From: Oscillospiraceae bacterium
GTDB taxonomy: Bacteria > Bacillota > Clostridia > Oscillospirales > Oscillospiraceae
Assembly (NCBI GenBank): GCA_902778275.1
Contig: CACYXE010000009.1
Coordinates: 1-64,000, forward strand
Direction of reading: 5' to 3'
DNA length: 64,000 nucleotides
Below are positions 13,860 to 22,894 of the stretch, one piece after another. The position numbers and the translations under genes are program-made. Position 1 is the first letter of the stretch; each line of letters begins with the position of its first letter. A model generated the notes under the pieces. That model did no database searches. It was given only the letters and a program-made list of their open reading frames with translations, and was not told the origin of the DNA.

Positions 13860-14819
13860 TTACATAACAAATTGGATCGTGCAAAAGGCCGCGTAGATCA
13901 GCAGCAGCAGGATCCCCTGAAACCGGGACAACTTCCCTCTGGCCAGGGCTGGGACCGTCAGCAGCAGCATCACAAGGAACATGACCGGCAGGTCCAGCAC
14001 CAGGGACGCATTGTGCCCGAAGAGCATGGCGCTGGAGGGCAGCTGGAAGGGCGCCAGGCTGATGGACACGCCGCAGACCAGCACCAGGTTGAAGAGATTG
14101 GCGCCGATCACATTGCCCAGAGACAGGGCGCTGTGGCCCTTCACCAGCGATGTGATGGCGGTGACCAGCTCCGGCAGAGAGGTGCCCAGGGCCACGAAGG
14201 TCAGCGCGATGACGGATTCCGGCACGCCCAGCATCTGCGCGATCAGCGTTCCGTTATCCACAAGCAGCTTTGCGCCCACAGCGATCAGGGCCGCGCCCAC
14301 CACAAGAAGCAGCAGCGCCTTTCTCAGGTCCATGCTCTCCCCTTCTTCAGCGGGCGTTTCCGCTGGGCTGTTTTTCATCTGCCGCACCGTCATGATCATA
14401 TAGATCACGAAGAGCAGCAGCATCAGCAGACCGAAGATGCGGGTGAAATCACCGATAAAATAGGCGTTGACCGCATAGAAAACCGCAGCTGTGAAGAAAA
14501 AGATCACCGGCGTTTTGAGGCTTTTGGTGTCTGCCTTTCCGGGGCGCACCGCGATGGTCAGTGCCGCGATCAGAGCGGTGTTGCAGATGACCGAGCCGAT
14601 AGCGTTGCCGTAGGCGATCTCCCCATGGCCCTCCAGGGCCGAGGTGGTGGACACCATGACCTCCGGCAGGGTGGTGCCGATGGACACCACGGTGGCGCCG
14701 ATCAGCAGTTCCGGCACGTGGAAACGGCGTGCGATCCCGGTGGCGCCGTCCACGAACCAGTCACCGCCCTTGATGAGCAGCACCAGCCCCAGTATAAACA
14801 AGAAAACAGGTACGAGCAA
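13860..14819 (-). CDS. CaCA family sodium/calcium exchanger (YrbG type)
   Basis: About 319 residues from a TTG start at 14819, chosen because GGGGAGGA lies seven bases upstream and the protein then begins with a membrane helix (LLVPVFLFILG). Two alpha-repeats carry GTTLPEVMVS and GTSLPELVTA, the conserved GTSxPE ion-binding motifs, in a ten-helix inverted-repeat fold with a cytoplasmic loop (MKNSPAETPAEEGESMD). It should exchange Ca2+ for Na+ or H+ across the cell membrane. Single gene. Confidence 0.9.
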   Translation of the reverse strand: MLVPVFLFILGLVLLIKGGDWFVDGATGIARRFHVPELLIGATVVSIGTTLPEVMVSTTSALEGHGEIAYGNAIGSVICNTALIAALTIAVRPGKADTKSLKTPVIFFFTAAVFYAVNAYFIGDFTRIFGLLMLLLFVIYMIMTVRQMKNSPAETPAEEGESMDLRKALLLLVVGAALIAVGAKLLVDNGTLIAQMLGVPESVIALTFVALGTSLPELVTAITSLVKGHSALSLGNVIGANLFNLVLVCGVSISLAPFQLPSSAMLFGHNASLVLDLPVMFLVMLLLTVPALARGKLSRFQGILLLLIYAAFCTIQFVM

Positions 14820-14895
14820 GTGAGTCCTCCCCTTCCGTTTGTAACCAAACAAGCGGGCTCATTATATCACGCCATGGGCAAATTGCAAGCACCCG

Positions 14896-14926
14896 CCGGT
14901 GCCGTCCCCTACGGGGACGGCACCGG
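14896..14926. other. GC-rich hairpin between divergent transporters
   Basis: Perfect 14 bp stem CCGGTGCCGTCCCC with its complement, loop TAC, in the divergent gap. No T-run follows, so it is unlikely to terminate; role unknown. Confidence 0.5.
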
Positions 14927-15054
14927 GGCCGATTATTTGCACTTTCTTCACCGTATTCTGTCAGAGTTTACAGAATGGTCGTGTCTTTCTTATCGGCAGG
15001 TGTTATAATGATTGTGTTAAAAACAATGCTCTTACCATAGAAAGGAACGGCTTT

Positions 15055-17307
15055 ATGCCAAAACTGATCTCCGATCTTGCCATCATGCTGCTGACCGCCG
15101 GCGTGGTGACTGTGATCTTCAAACGACTCAAACAGCCTCTGGTGCTGGGTTACATATTGGCGGGCTTCCTGGTGGGCCCCTACATGCCCTATTTCTTCAC
15201 AGTGGCCGACGCGGCCTCCATCGAGACCTGGAGTGAGATCGGCATCATCGTGCTGATGTTCGGTCTGGGTCTGGAATTCAACCTCCACAAGCTGGCAAGT
15301 GTGGGCGGCACCGCCATCGTCACAGCCCTGACCGAGGTGGTGGGCATGCTGTTGCTGGGATTTCTGACCGGGCAGGCCATGGGCTGGGCCACCATGGACA
15401 GCATTTTCCTGGGCGGCATGCTCTCCATGAGCTCCACCACCATCATCATCAAGGCCTTTGATGAGCTGGGCGTGCGGCAGGAAAACTTTGCCCAGCTGGT
15501 CTTCGGCACTCTGGTGATCGAGGATATCGCCGGGATCTTCATGATGATCATCCTGTCCACAGTATCCATCAGCCAGAGCATTTCCGGCTCTGCCCTGGCG
15601 CTGCAATTGGGCGAGCTGGTGCTGTATCTGATGCTGTGGCTGATCCTGGGGATCTACATCCTCCCCTCCCTGCTGCGGCGGGCGGCGGCCTTCATGAACG
15701 ACGAGACGCTCCTGCTGGTCTCCCTTGGTATCTGCTTCGGCATGGTGCTGCTTGCGGAGGCCCTGGGCTTTTCTTCCGCGCTGGGGGCCTTCCTGGCGGG
15801 CTCACTGCTGGCAGGCACCGTACACGCCGAGCGGGTGGAGCATCTGACGGGCGGCATCAAGGACCTGTTCGGCTCGGTGTTCTTCCTGTCGGTAGGCATG
15901 ATGATCGACCCGTCCATGCTGCTGCGCTACGCCCTGCCCATCCTGATCATCGCCGTGGTGACGATCATCGGCAAGCTGGTGATCTCCTCCCTGGGGGTGC
16001 TGCTCTCCGGTCAGTCTCTGAAAAACGCCGTCCACTGCGGCTGCTCCCTGGCGCAGATCGGTGAGTTTGCCTTCATCATCGCGTCGTTGGGCATGTCCCT
16101 GGGCGTAATCGCGGACTATGTGTATCCCATCATCGTGGCGGTCTCCGTCGTCACCACTCTGACCACGCCCACCTTCATCAAAAGCGCGGACCGTATATAT
16201 TCATTGATCCATAAGGCCCTGCCCGCGAAGCTGGCCGACAAGCTGGAGCACTACACCGGCGACGATGACGGCGAAAAAGCCCAGGACAGCGACTGGCTGC
16301 TGTTCCTGCGCCGCTATCTGAAACGCACTGTGCTCTTCGGCGCCCTGATGGCAGGGGTGTCCCTGATTGGCCAGTATGTGCTGCACCCGCTGCTGACGAG
16401 GACGCCCCTGGACGACCGGCCCATCCGCTTTCTCTGTGCCGGCTTCTGCATCCTGGGAGTGGGTCTCTTCATCCGCCCCATGCTGGACCTGCACTCCACC
16501 GAATACACGACCCTCTGGGTCAAGGACCGCCGCTACCGGCTGCCGCTGGTGACCCTGACCGCTCTGCGTTTCGTGCTGATCGTGCTGCTGGCCTTCTTCC
16601 CGCTGCAGGAGCTGCTGCATGTGGGCGGCGGCTGGCTGCTGCTGATTGTGACGCTGGTCATGTATCTGATCTATCGGAGCGGATGGATGTCCTCCGCCTA
16701 TATCTCAGCCGAGGCCCGCTTCATGGCCAATTTCAACGAGCGGAACCTGCAGCGGGGCCGGGACGACGATATCGAGTGGCTGGACGAAAAACTCTATGTG
16801 GAGCAGATCGAATGCGCGGAAGCGCTGGCGGGCAAATCGCTGCGGCAGTTGGAGTGGGGCCGCCAGTTCAGTGTGAACGTTATAAAGGTCACCCGAGGCC
16901 GCCGTACCTTCAACATGCCCTCCGGCAATCTGGAGCTGCGCATGGGCGACCAGCTGTACCTGCTGGGCCGTGCGGAGGACCTCCGCTCCCTGCGGCTGAG
17001 TCTGGGCATCCAGGAGGCCATGGAGCTGCCCAGTCTGCGGCAATTTACCGCCGGGCAGCGCGACGAGGCCACAGACGTCTACGCCTTTGCACTCCCGGTG
17101 GATAAGGACTCCGCCCTGCGGGGCAAAAGCATCCGGGACAGCGGCCTGCGGGAGCGCTATGACTGCATGATCCTGGGGGTGCAGCGGGACAAGCTGCCCA
17201 TCCTGCAGCCGGATATCAGCATGACCATGCAAAACGGCGATCTGGTATGGGTCCTGGGCAGCCGCCGCATGGCGGAAAAGCTGCTGGCCGGCGCGCCAGC
17301 GGAATAA
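15055..17307 (+). CDS. CPA2 cation:proton antiporter with two TrkA-C domains
   Basis: 750 residues. The N-terminal 370 residues are a twelve-helix Na+/H+ exchanger domain (GYILAGFLVGPYMPYF; IVLMFGLGLEFNLHKL; SMSSTTIIIKAF; SSALGAFLAGSLLAGT), like KefB/KefC. A second helical stretch (about 420-540) follows, and then two RCK_C/TrkA-C domains (about 575-655 and 665-745) that usually bind regulatory ligands such as nucleotides. There is no NAD-binding TrkA-N domain. Start fixed by AAAGGAAC; an extended -10 TGTTATAAT lies at about 15003-15010. Likely K+ or Na+ efflux for pH and osmotic control. Confidence 0.9.
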   Translation: MPKLISDLAIMLLTAGVVTVIFKRLKQPLVLGYILAGFLVGPYMPYFFTVADAASIETWSEIGIIVLMFGLGLEFNLHKLASVGGTAIVTALTEVVGMLLLGFLTGQAMGWATMDSIFLGGMLSMSSTTIIIKAFDELGVRQENFAQLVFGTLVIEDIAGIFMMIILSTVSISQSISGSALALQLGELVLYLMLWLILGIYILPSLLRRAAAFMNDETLLLVSLGICFGMVLLAEALGFSSALGAFLAGSLLAGTVHAERVEHLTGGIKDLFGSVFFLSVGMMIDPSMLLRYALPILIIAVVTIIGKLVISSLGVLLSGQSLKNAVHCGCSLAQIGEFAFIIASLGMSLGVIADYVYPIIVAVSVVTTLTTPTFIKSADRIYSLIHKALPAKLADKLEHYTGDDDGEKAQDSDWLLFLRRYLKRTVLFGALMAGVSLIGQYVLHPLLTRTPLDDRPIRFLCAGFCILGVGLFIRPMLDLHSTEYTTLWVKDRRYRLPLVTLTALRFVLIVLLAFFPLQELLHVGGGWLLLIVTLVMYLIYRSGWMSSAYISAEARFMANFNERNLQRGRDDDIEWLDEKLYVEQIECAEALAGKSLRQLEWGRQFSVNVIKVTRGRRTFNMPSGNLELRMGDQLYLLGRAEDLRSLRLSLGIQEAMELPSLRQFTAGQRDEATDVYAFALPVDKDSALRGKSIRDSGLRERYDCMILGVQRDKLPILQPDISMTMQNGDLVWVLGSRRMAEKLLAGAPAE

Positions 17308-17326
17308 GAGTTCTTCCCTTCACGGC

Positions 17327-17364
17327 AAAGAAGCCATCACCTTTTGACAGGTGATGGCTTCTTT
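17327..17364. terminator. Bidirectional terminator ending antiporter and hydrogenase operons
   Basis: Stem AAAGAAGCCATCACC (17327-17341) with its perfect complement (17350-17364), followed by T on both strands. Confidence 0.9.
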
Positions 17365-17378
17365 TCTGTATTTTCGCT

Positions 17379-18047
17379 TTAGATGATGATGCATTTCTTG
17401 GGGCAGTTCTCGGCACAGGTGCCGCAGCCCACGCACAGGTCCTCGTCCAGCTTCCAGGTCTTGTTGGCCCGATCTACTTCCAGAGCGCCCGCCGGGCACT
17501 TCTTTGCGCAGATGGTGCAGTAGACGCACTTGGACGGATCCTGGACCGGCTTGCCGTCGTCCCGCGGCTGGACAGCGGGCGCCGCCTCAGCGGGGGCAGC
17601 CGCCTTGTCCTCGGCGGGTTTGGCTTCCGCAGGCTTGGCTTCCGCCGCGGGGGCCGCCGGCTTGGGCGGGGCCTTCTTGGCGGGCGGCTTGCGGATGTGG
17701 GTCCCGATGACCAGCAGATCCTCCTCCTTGGTGGCGATCATGTGGTAGTCCGTAGTGAACTCGATGGCGCCGTGGCAGAAGTCCATGCAGGTAGCGCAGA
17801 AGGTGCAGGAACCCAGGTTGAAGGTGCGGGTGACCTTGTCGCCCTCCTCCGTCTTCTCCACCACAGTGGTGATGGCGTTGCCGGCGCAGACGCGCTCACA
17901 CATGCCGCAGTTGATGCACTTCTCCGGGTGATAGGCGATGCGTCCGCGATAATTGGGCGCCGCCTCTACAGGGACCACGGGGTACAGAACCGTGCTCGGC
18001 TTCGAGAAAAGTTGGGATATGGCCTCTCTCACAAACGGGATATCCAT
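17379..18047 (-). CDS. Hydrogenase iron-sulfur subunit, NuoI-like plus extra ferredoxin domain
   Basis: 222 residues. Residues about 30-105 form a NuoI/MbhN-like module with CINCGMCERVC and CTFCATCMDFC (two [4Fe-4S]). A long Ala/Pro/Lys linker (about 120-160) leads to a second 2[4Fe-4S] ferredoxin (CVYCTICAKKCP and CVGCGTCAENCP) reaching the C-terminus. It would carry electrons from reduced ferredoxin to the NuoB-like subunit on the cytoplasmic face. The added tethered domain doubles the usual cluster number. Last gene of the operon; start overlaps the previous stop. Confidence 0.9.
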   Translation of the reverse strand: MDIPFVREAISQLFSKPSTVLYPVVPVEAAPNYRGRIAYHPEKCINCGMCERVCAGNAITTVVEKTEEGDKVTRTFNLGSCTFCATCMDFCHGAIEFTTDYHMIATKEEDLLVIGTHIRKPPAKKAPPKPAAPAAEAKPAEAKPAEDKAAAPAEAAPAVQPRDDGKPVQDPSKCVYCTICAKKCPAGALEVDRANKTWKLDEDLCVGCGTCAENCPKKCIII

Positions 18048-18496
18048 TACTTCATTGCCCTCCTTTTTTCCGCCAGGATCTGGGTGGCCAGGGCCAGCCC
18101 GTCGATCACCGCCTCAGGCTTGCAGGCGCAGCCCGCCACGTCCACGTCCACATGCACGTACTTGGACAGCGGACCCGCGACGGAGTAGCTCCCGCGGAAC
18201 ACGTTGCCGGACTGGGGGCAGGAGCCCATGGTGACGATGCAGCGGGGTTCCGGTACCTGGGAGATGGCCCGCAGCACACGGGGCAGAGACTGATTCGTGA
18301 CAGGACCCGTGACCACCACGATATCCGCATGACGGGGGCTGCCCGTCAGCTTGAAGCCCAGACGCTCCGCGTCAAAGCGCGGAGTCAGGACCGCGACCAG
18401 CTCGATGTCACAGCCGTTGCAGGAGCCGGCATTGATGTGGAAGAGCCACGGGGATTTGCCGGTGCTCTCTTCGATAAGTTTCTTAAACATGCGCAC
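18047..18496 (-). CDS. Hydrogenase small subunit, NuoB/MbhJ-like
   Basis: 149 residues. The proximal [4Fe-4S] cluster ligands are seen as SCNGCD, MGSCPQSGN and GCACKPE; the last block is GCPPRPE in most relatives, so Cys-Lys replaces Pro-Arg here. It sits between the NiFe large subunit and the FeS electron-input subunit at the membrane surface. It overlaps the FeS subunit by one base and lies five bases after the NuoH-like gene. Confidence 0.92.
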   Translation of the reverse strand: MRMFKKLIEESTGKSPWLFHINAGSCNGCDIELVAVLTPRFDAERLGFKLTGSPRHADIVVVTGPVTNQSLPRVLRAISQVPEPRCIVTMGSCPQSGNVFRGSYSVAGPLSKYVHVDVDVAGCACKPEAVIDGLALATQILAEKRRAMK

Positions 18497-18501
18497 CCTC
18501 C

Positions 18502-19527
18502 TTACATCCCGTACCAGGCAAGGACCAAGCTGATGACAGCAAGGCCCGTGACCACGGTCCAGTAGTACTTGAAGATCTGCTCGATGCGGAGTCTGGCCGT
18601 CGCGGCGTGGATCAGGGAAATGCTGATGATGGTGATGATCGCGCAGAGCACGAACAGTACTACGATCCCGATCAGCACCGCTATCACGCCGGCAGCACCG
18701 CCGGTCAGCCCCCAGCTGAGCAGCATCCTGTCGATGCCGCCGCCGATGCCGCCCAGGAACAGCGCCACAAAGAGGCTGGTCATGGTGAGCATCTTGACCG
18801 CGTGGCTCAGCTTGTACACGCCCAGGGGCGCGCCGCTGTATTCAGCCAGCATGCCTTCGCAGATCTCGGTCTCCGCCTCCGCCGCGTCAAAGGGGTGGTT
18901 CCCGGTCTCGCCGGGGATCACCATCAGCATGGCGATGGCCGCGACGATCATGCTGGGCGTGGCGATCAGGCTGCCATGCTCCGCCTGCCAGGCCACGATC
19001 TGCGTCAGGGAGAAGCAGAGGCCGGTGCCCATGGCGTTGCCGACTACCTTGCCCACCGCCAGCAGGACCAAGACCAGGGGAAGCTCCACGGAGATGATGG
19101 TGACCATCTCACGGCTCAGGCCCACGCCCGCGTAGGGGGAGCCGGAAGCCGCGCCGCCCATGATGATGGACAGGGCCGGGATCAGCAGCAGATAGAGGAT
19201 CACGATGATATCCGCCACGCCGGAGAAGGCGCTGAAATTGAATACGGGAATGAACAGCTGGATCACCACCAGGGCCGCCAGACCCACCAGCGGGGCCAGC
19301 AGGAAGGTGGTCCGGGAGGCTGCGGCGGGGACGATGGTCTCCTTGCCGCAGAGCTTGAAGAAATCATAGAAGGGCTGCAGTACCGGGGGACCCACGCGCT
19401 TCTGCATTCTGGCCACGATCTTGCGGTCAATGCCGCACAGCAGCAGGCCGGACAGGAAGCAGAACAGGAAGCCGGGGAATACCAGAATGTACACCAGATA
19501 CTTGATCGCATCCATAACTAAACTCAT
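18502..19527 (-). CDS. Hydrogenase membrane anchor, NuoH/MbhM-like
   Basis: About 341 residues, eight or more membrane helices. Conserved complex I subunit-1 features include RKIVARMQKRVGPPVLQPFYDFFKL near the N-terminus and the acidic PFDAAEAETEICEGMLAEYSG loop that forms the ion-channel entrance beside the catalytic module. The ATG at 19527 is chosen because TAAGGAGGTGGGAAGC precedes it. It links the hydrogenase arm to the antiporter-like subunits. Confidence 0.92.
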   Translation of the reverse strand: MSLVMDAIKYLVYILVFPGFLFCFLSGLLLCGIDRKIVARMQKRVGPPVLQPFYDFFKLCGKETIVPAAASRTTFLLAPLVGLAALVVIQLFIPVFNFSAFSGVADIIVILYLLLIPALSIIMGGAASGSPYAGVGLSREMVTIISVELPLVLVLLAVGKVVGNAMGTGLCFSLTQIVAWQAEHGSLIATPSMIVAAIAMLMVIPGETGNHPFDAAEAETEICEGMLAEYSGAPLGVYKLSHAVKMLTMTSLFVALFLGGIGGGIDRMLLSWGLTGGAAGVIAVLIGIVVLFVLCAIITIISISLIHAATARLRIEQIFKYYWTVVTGLAVISLVLAWYGM

Positions 19528-19540
19528 GCTTCCCACCTCC

Positions 19541-21466
19541 TTACAATACGATCATGGCATAGAGCAGGGCCAGGGCCAGGGCCACGACCGCCCACAGGGC
19601 ATAGTCGTTGACCACGCCGCTGTGCAGCTCATGCATGAAGCCGAAATAATGTCTCCAATTGTGCTTGAAGCCCCAGAACAGGTCGTCGCCGCCCACCTGG
19701 GAGTACACGCTCCGCTCACCGCCGAAGAACAGGTCATACTTGCCTTCGACCTTGGCGCCCTGGTTCTCGCTGACCCGATCATACTTGCTGCTCAAGGCCA
19801 CGATGCAGATGGCCAGCAGCGCGATCATCAGGATGCACAGCCAGGAGATGGGACTCCAGACGCCGACCTCGGCAAAGTTGACCGCCTGGGCCGCGGGGGC
19901 GTTGGCGCCCATGACGCTCTCGGCATAGCCGCTGCCCATCATGGCGTTTATGTAGCCGCCCGCATTGAACACCGCGCGGGTGGCAGGTTCGGTCAGATAG
20001 GTGGTGACCAGGCCCGGGAACAGGCCGGTGAGCACGCACAGCAGGGCCAGGATGCCCATGGCCAGACGCATGCCGAAGGGGACTTCCTTCACGTTCTCAT
20101 ATTCCTTGGGCAGCTGGCCGAAGAAGACCGACTGCGTGACCTTGACGAAGGAGGCCAGGGTCAGGGTGGAGGTGACCAGCGCGATGATGGTCACCAGCAG
20201 GAAGCCGATGTTGCCGCTCTCCACAGCCTTCATATAGGTGGCCTGATAGACCATCCACTTGGAGGCGAAGCCGTTGAAGGGCGGGATGCCGCTGATGGAT
20301 GCGGCGCCGATCAGGAACAGGACCGTGGTATGGGGCATTTTCTTGGAAAGGCCGCCCAGCTTGTCCAGATCCGTGGTGCCGGTCTCATGCAGCACAGCGC
20401 CGGCCGCAAGGAACAGCAGGCCCTTGAACAGGGTGTGGTTCATGGCGTGGTACAGGCCGGAGGAGATGCCCATGGCCGTGCACAGGCCCACCGCCGACAG
20501 CACGTAGCCGATCTGGGAGATGGAGTGGAAGGCCAGCAGACGCTTGAAGTCATGCTGGGCCAAGGCCATGGTGACGCATACGAACATGCTCACCGAGCCG
20601 ATGAACACCAGCCAGAACTGCATGGTGCCCAGGTTCATGGTCTGGAACAGCACATAGGTCAGACGAATCAGGCCATAGACACCGGACTTGGTCAGCACGC
20701 CGGAGATCAGCAGGGAGATCGAAGCGGGCGCAGCGCCATGGGCGTCGGCCGCCAGGGGATGGAAGGGTACGATGAAGGCCTTGGTGCTGAAGCCGATGAA
20801 CAGCAGGGCGAAGGCCACCTTGGTGGCAGTGTTCAGATTGCCGGGGATGAGTGCGGCCAGCTGTGCAAAGTTCAGCGTATGGGCCTGGGCGTAGAGGATG
20901 ATCACGCCTGCCAGGATACAGGTGGAACCGATGCCGCCCACCACCATGTACTTGAAGGCCGCTTCCAGCGCGCCGAAGACCTTATGGCGGAAGGCTGTCA
21001 AAGCCACCGCCGAGATGGTCATGATCTCCACCATGATGTACATGTTGAACATGTCGCCGGAGAGAATCAGACCCAGCACGCCGCCGATGAGCACCAACAG
21101 CAGGATATAGTATTGCTCCTGATTATCGTCATGTGCCATATAGCGGATGCTGTAAATAACCGAGGCAAACAGAGCCAGGGTCACCACCAGGCCAAAGAAC
21201 AGGCCCAGGGCGTCCACTTCCAGGGCGATGCCGATGGCATAGCCGCCGGCGGGGACGCGGTTGCCCATCCAGTAGGCGATGATCTCACCGCCCAGCATGA
21301 CGGGCTGGATCAGCGCGATCATGAAGGCCAGGCTGGCGCCGGAGGCGAGCACTGCGAGGCAATGGCGCACGGGCGCTTTCCGGCCGATGGCCGCGATCAG
21401 GAAGGCGCCCAGGAACAGCACCATGATCGCATACACCGGGAAGTGCTGATAGCTGAAAATACTCAT
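19541..21466 (-). CDS. Antiporter-like subunit, MrpD/MbhH type with C-terminal extension
   Basis: 641 residues with about 14-16 helices. Proton-channel features include DMFNMYIMVEIM (the helix with the conserved Glu), STKAFIVPFHPLAADAHGAAPASISLLISG (Lys, His and the broken helix) and LAFHSISQIGYVL. MbhH/MrpD proteins are about 500 residues. The extra 130 C-terminal residues contain a soluble stretch (KYDLFFGGERSVYSQ...HNWRHYFGFMHELHSG) and a final helix, and may replace the separate MbhI subunit, which is absent here. Overlaps the MrpC-like gene by 4 bp. Confidence 0.9.
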   Translation of the reverse strand: MSIFSYQHFPVYAIMVLFLGAFLIAAIGRKAPVRHCLAVLASGASLAFMIALIQPVMLGGEIIAYWMGNRVPAGGYAIGIALEVDALGLFFGLVVTLALFASVIYSIRYMAHDDNQEQYYILLLVLIGGVLGLILSGDMFNMYIMVEIMTISAVALTAFRHKVFGALEAAFKYMVVGGIGSTCILAGVIILYAQAHTLNFAQLAALIPGNLNTATKVAFALLFIGFSTKAFIVPFHPLAADAHGAAPASISLLISGVLTKSGVYGLIRLTYVLFQTMNLGTMQFWLVFIGSVSMFVCVTMALAQHDFKRLLAFHSISQIGYVLSAVGLCTAMGISSGLYHAMNHTLFKGLLFLAAGAVLHETGTTDLDKLGGLSKKMPHTTVLFLIGAASISGIPPFNGFASKWMVYQATYMKAVESGNIGFLLVTIIALVTSTLTLASFVKVTQSVFFGQLPKEYENVKEVPFGMRLAMGILALLCVLTGLFPGLVTTYLTEPATRAVFNAGGYINAMMGSGYAESVMGANAPAAQAVNFAEVGVWSPISWLCILMIALLAICIVALSSKYDRVSENQGAKVEGKYDLFFGGERSVYSQVGGDDLFWGFKHNWRHYFGFMHELHSGVVNDYALWAVVALALALLYAMIVL

Positions 21467-21813
21467 CCTCTCAGCCTCCTTATCTCCCGGGTATCCAGGG
21501 TCTCATAGCTCTCCTCGAGCTTGATGACCAGGGCCAGGGTCATGGCCGTGACGCAGGCGCCGATAACGATGCTGGTCAGCGTCAGGGCCTGGGGGATGGG
21601 ATCTACAAAGTAGCTGGCGGCAGTCAATTCCCCTTCGGTGAAAATGGGGGCCGTTCCGCCGGGATTGAAGCCCACCGAGATGATCAGCAGGTTCACACCG
21701 TAGTCCATGATGCACATGCCGATCACCGTCTTGACCAGATTATACTTGACTACGATGGTGTAAATCCCCAGAACGATCAGGAAAAAGGAAGCAAGATAGT
21801 TGAATGTAATCAT
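21463..21813 (-). CDS. mnhC: MrpC/MnhC-like (NuoK-like) antiporter subunit
   Basis: About 116 residues and three helices, with the NuoK-like NLVKTVIGMCIMDYGVNLLIISVGF and DPIPQALTLTSIVIGACVTAMTLALVIKL segments typical of MnhC/MrpC. The start MITFNYL at 21813 is preferred (GAGGTGG upstream). Corresponds to MbhG of the archaeal membrane-bound hydrogenase; part of the ion-translocating arm. Confidence 0.9.
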   Translation of the reverse strand: MITFNYLASFFLIVLGIYTIVVKYNLVKTVIGMCIMDYGVNLLIISVGFNPGGTAPIFTEGELTAASYFVDPIPQALTLTSIVIGACVTAMTLALVIKLEESYETLDTREIRRLRG

Positions 21814-21823
21814 AACGTCCACC

Positions 21824-22288
21824 TCACTTCAGATTGTCGATATCCTGCGGGAACAGGACACTCAGCATGCCGATGGACAACACCGTAGCGCTTGTCAACA
21901 CCTCAAAGGCCACCGTCTCTCCCATCCAGAACACTGTTCCGGAACTGAAGAGTGCTCCAATATCACCATGGAAAGCAAAGACATTTTCACAGAAGCGAAC
22001 ACCAAAGAGAATGCCAAACATCGCCAACATAATATAGATTACCATGGAAACGCCTTCCAGTGTGCGCATGGCATCCGGAACCAAGACCTTTTTTGTCGCC
22101 TGATAACCATGGCCAAGATAAATCAGGAGCACCAAAGCTACCGTCAAGATTCCACCCTGGAAACCGCCGCCGGGAGACAGATGCCCATGCAGCATGATGT
22201 AAAACATGTAGACCAGACACAGGGGCAGAACCTTATCGCAGCCGCAGCGCTGGATCACACGCTTGACAGTCAGTTCATTGTTGTCCAC
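21824..22288 (-). CDS. mnhB: MrpB/MnhB-like antiporter subunit
   Basis: 154 residues and four helices; contains LHGHLSPGGGFQGGILTVALVLLIYL, the MnhB signature. Corresponds to MbhF. Codons are a little more AT-rich than in the flanking genes (for example GGTGCTCCAAATTCA-type runs in the complementary strand), but synteny leaves little doubt. Overlaps the MbhE-like gene by 14 bp. Confidence 0.9.
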   Translation of the reverse strand: MDNNELTVKRVIQRCGCDKVLPLCLVYMFYIMLHGHLSPGGGFQGGILTVALVLLIYLGHGYQATKKVLVPDAMRTLEGVSMVIYIMLAMFGILFGVRFCENVFAFHGDIGALFSSGTVFWMGETVAFEVLTSATVLSIGMLSVLFPQDIDNLK

Positions 22289-22643
22289 GTTTTCGGTCCT
22301 CCTCTTTCTCTGCCGCGGTTTTCCGCAGAAGAACAGTGACTCCCGCCACGGCAGTTACTAGTATAATGGCCTCACCCATGGTGTCATAGCCACGGAAGTC
22401 AAACACGATCGATGTGACGTCGTTGACCGCGTGGGTCTTGGCCAGGTTCTGCTGTACGATGGCCGCAGCCGCGCCATCGGCGGTGGAATCGTCATAGCTG
22501 TCAGGCTCCTGCTGCAGCTTGGCGACAGGGACCGTCGCCTTGGAGCCGTCATAGGTACGGGTGAACTTACCCATGGCAAAGCCGCCGGCCAGTACCGCTA
22601 TCAGCAGCGCACCCAGACAGACCCAGGTGAGAAATTTTTTCAT
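22275..22643 (-). CDS. mbhE: MbhE-like hydrogenase membrane subunit
   Basis: 122 residues, a helix at each end (LGALLIAVLAGGFAMGKF and AIILVTAVAGVTVLL) and a soluble middle containing NDVTSIVFDFRGYDTMGEAIIL, the motif shared by MbhE and the C-terminal part of MrpA. Together with the MbhD-like gene it represents the MrpA tail that is split off in hydrogenase-type complexes. Confidence 0.88.
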   Translation of the reverse strand: MKKFLTWVCLGALLIAVLAGGFAMGKFTRTYDGSKATVPVAKLQQEPDSYDDSTADGAAAAIVQQNLAKTHAVNDVTSIVFDFRGYDTMGEAIILVTAVAGVTVLLRKTAAEKEEDRKRGQQ

Positions 22644-22894
22644 TTATCGTCCCCTCCCCGTATCTTTTTGAGTGTGACGATGAAGATCAGCGGCGTGAGG
22701 GCGGCGCCGACGGCGGCTTCGGAAATGGCCACGTCCGGCGCGTGCATCAGCAGAAATGCCGCCGCCGCGAAAATGCCGGTAACGCCCAGCGCGATGACCG
22801 AGGACAGGAGCTTTTCGAAGTGCACCGCGAGAATCGCGGATACGACCATGCCCAGGATCACCAGAATATCCAGGACTACTACAAGATTACTCAT
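22640..22894 (-). CDS. MbhD-like (DUF4040) hydrogenase membrane subunit
   Basis: 84 residues and three helices; the LLSSVIALGVTGIFAAAAFLLMHAPDVAISEAAVGAAL block with the conserved Asp-Val and Glu is the DUF4040/MbhD signature, related to the MrpA C-terminus. The start at 22894 has AGGAGGG nearby, inside the end of the MnhG-like gene. Overlaps MbhE by 4 bp. Confidence 0.9.
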   Translation of the reverse strand: MSNLVVVLDILVILGMVVSAILAVHFEKLLSSVIALGVTGIFAAAAFLLMHAPDVAISEAAVGAALTPLIFIVTLKKIRGGDDK

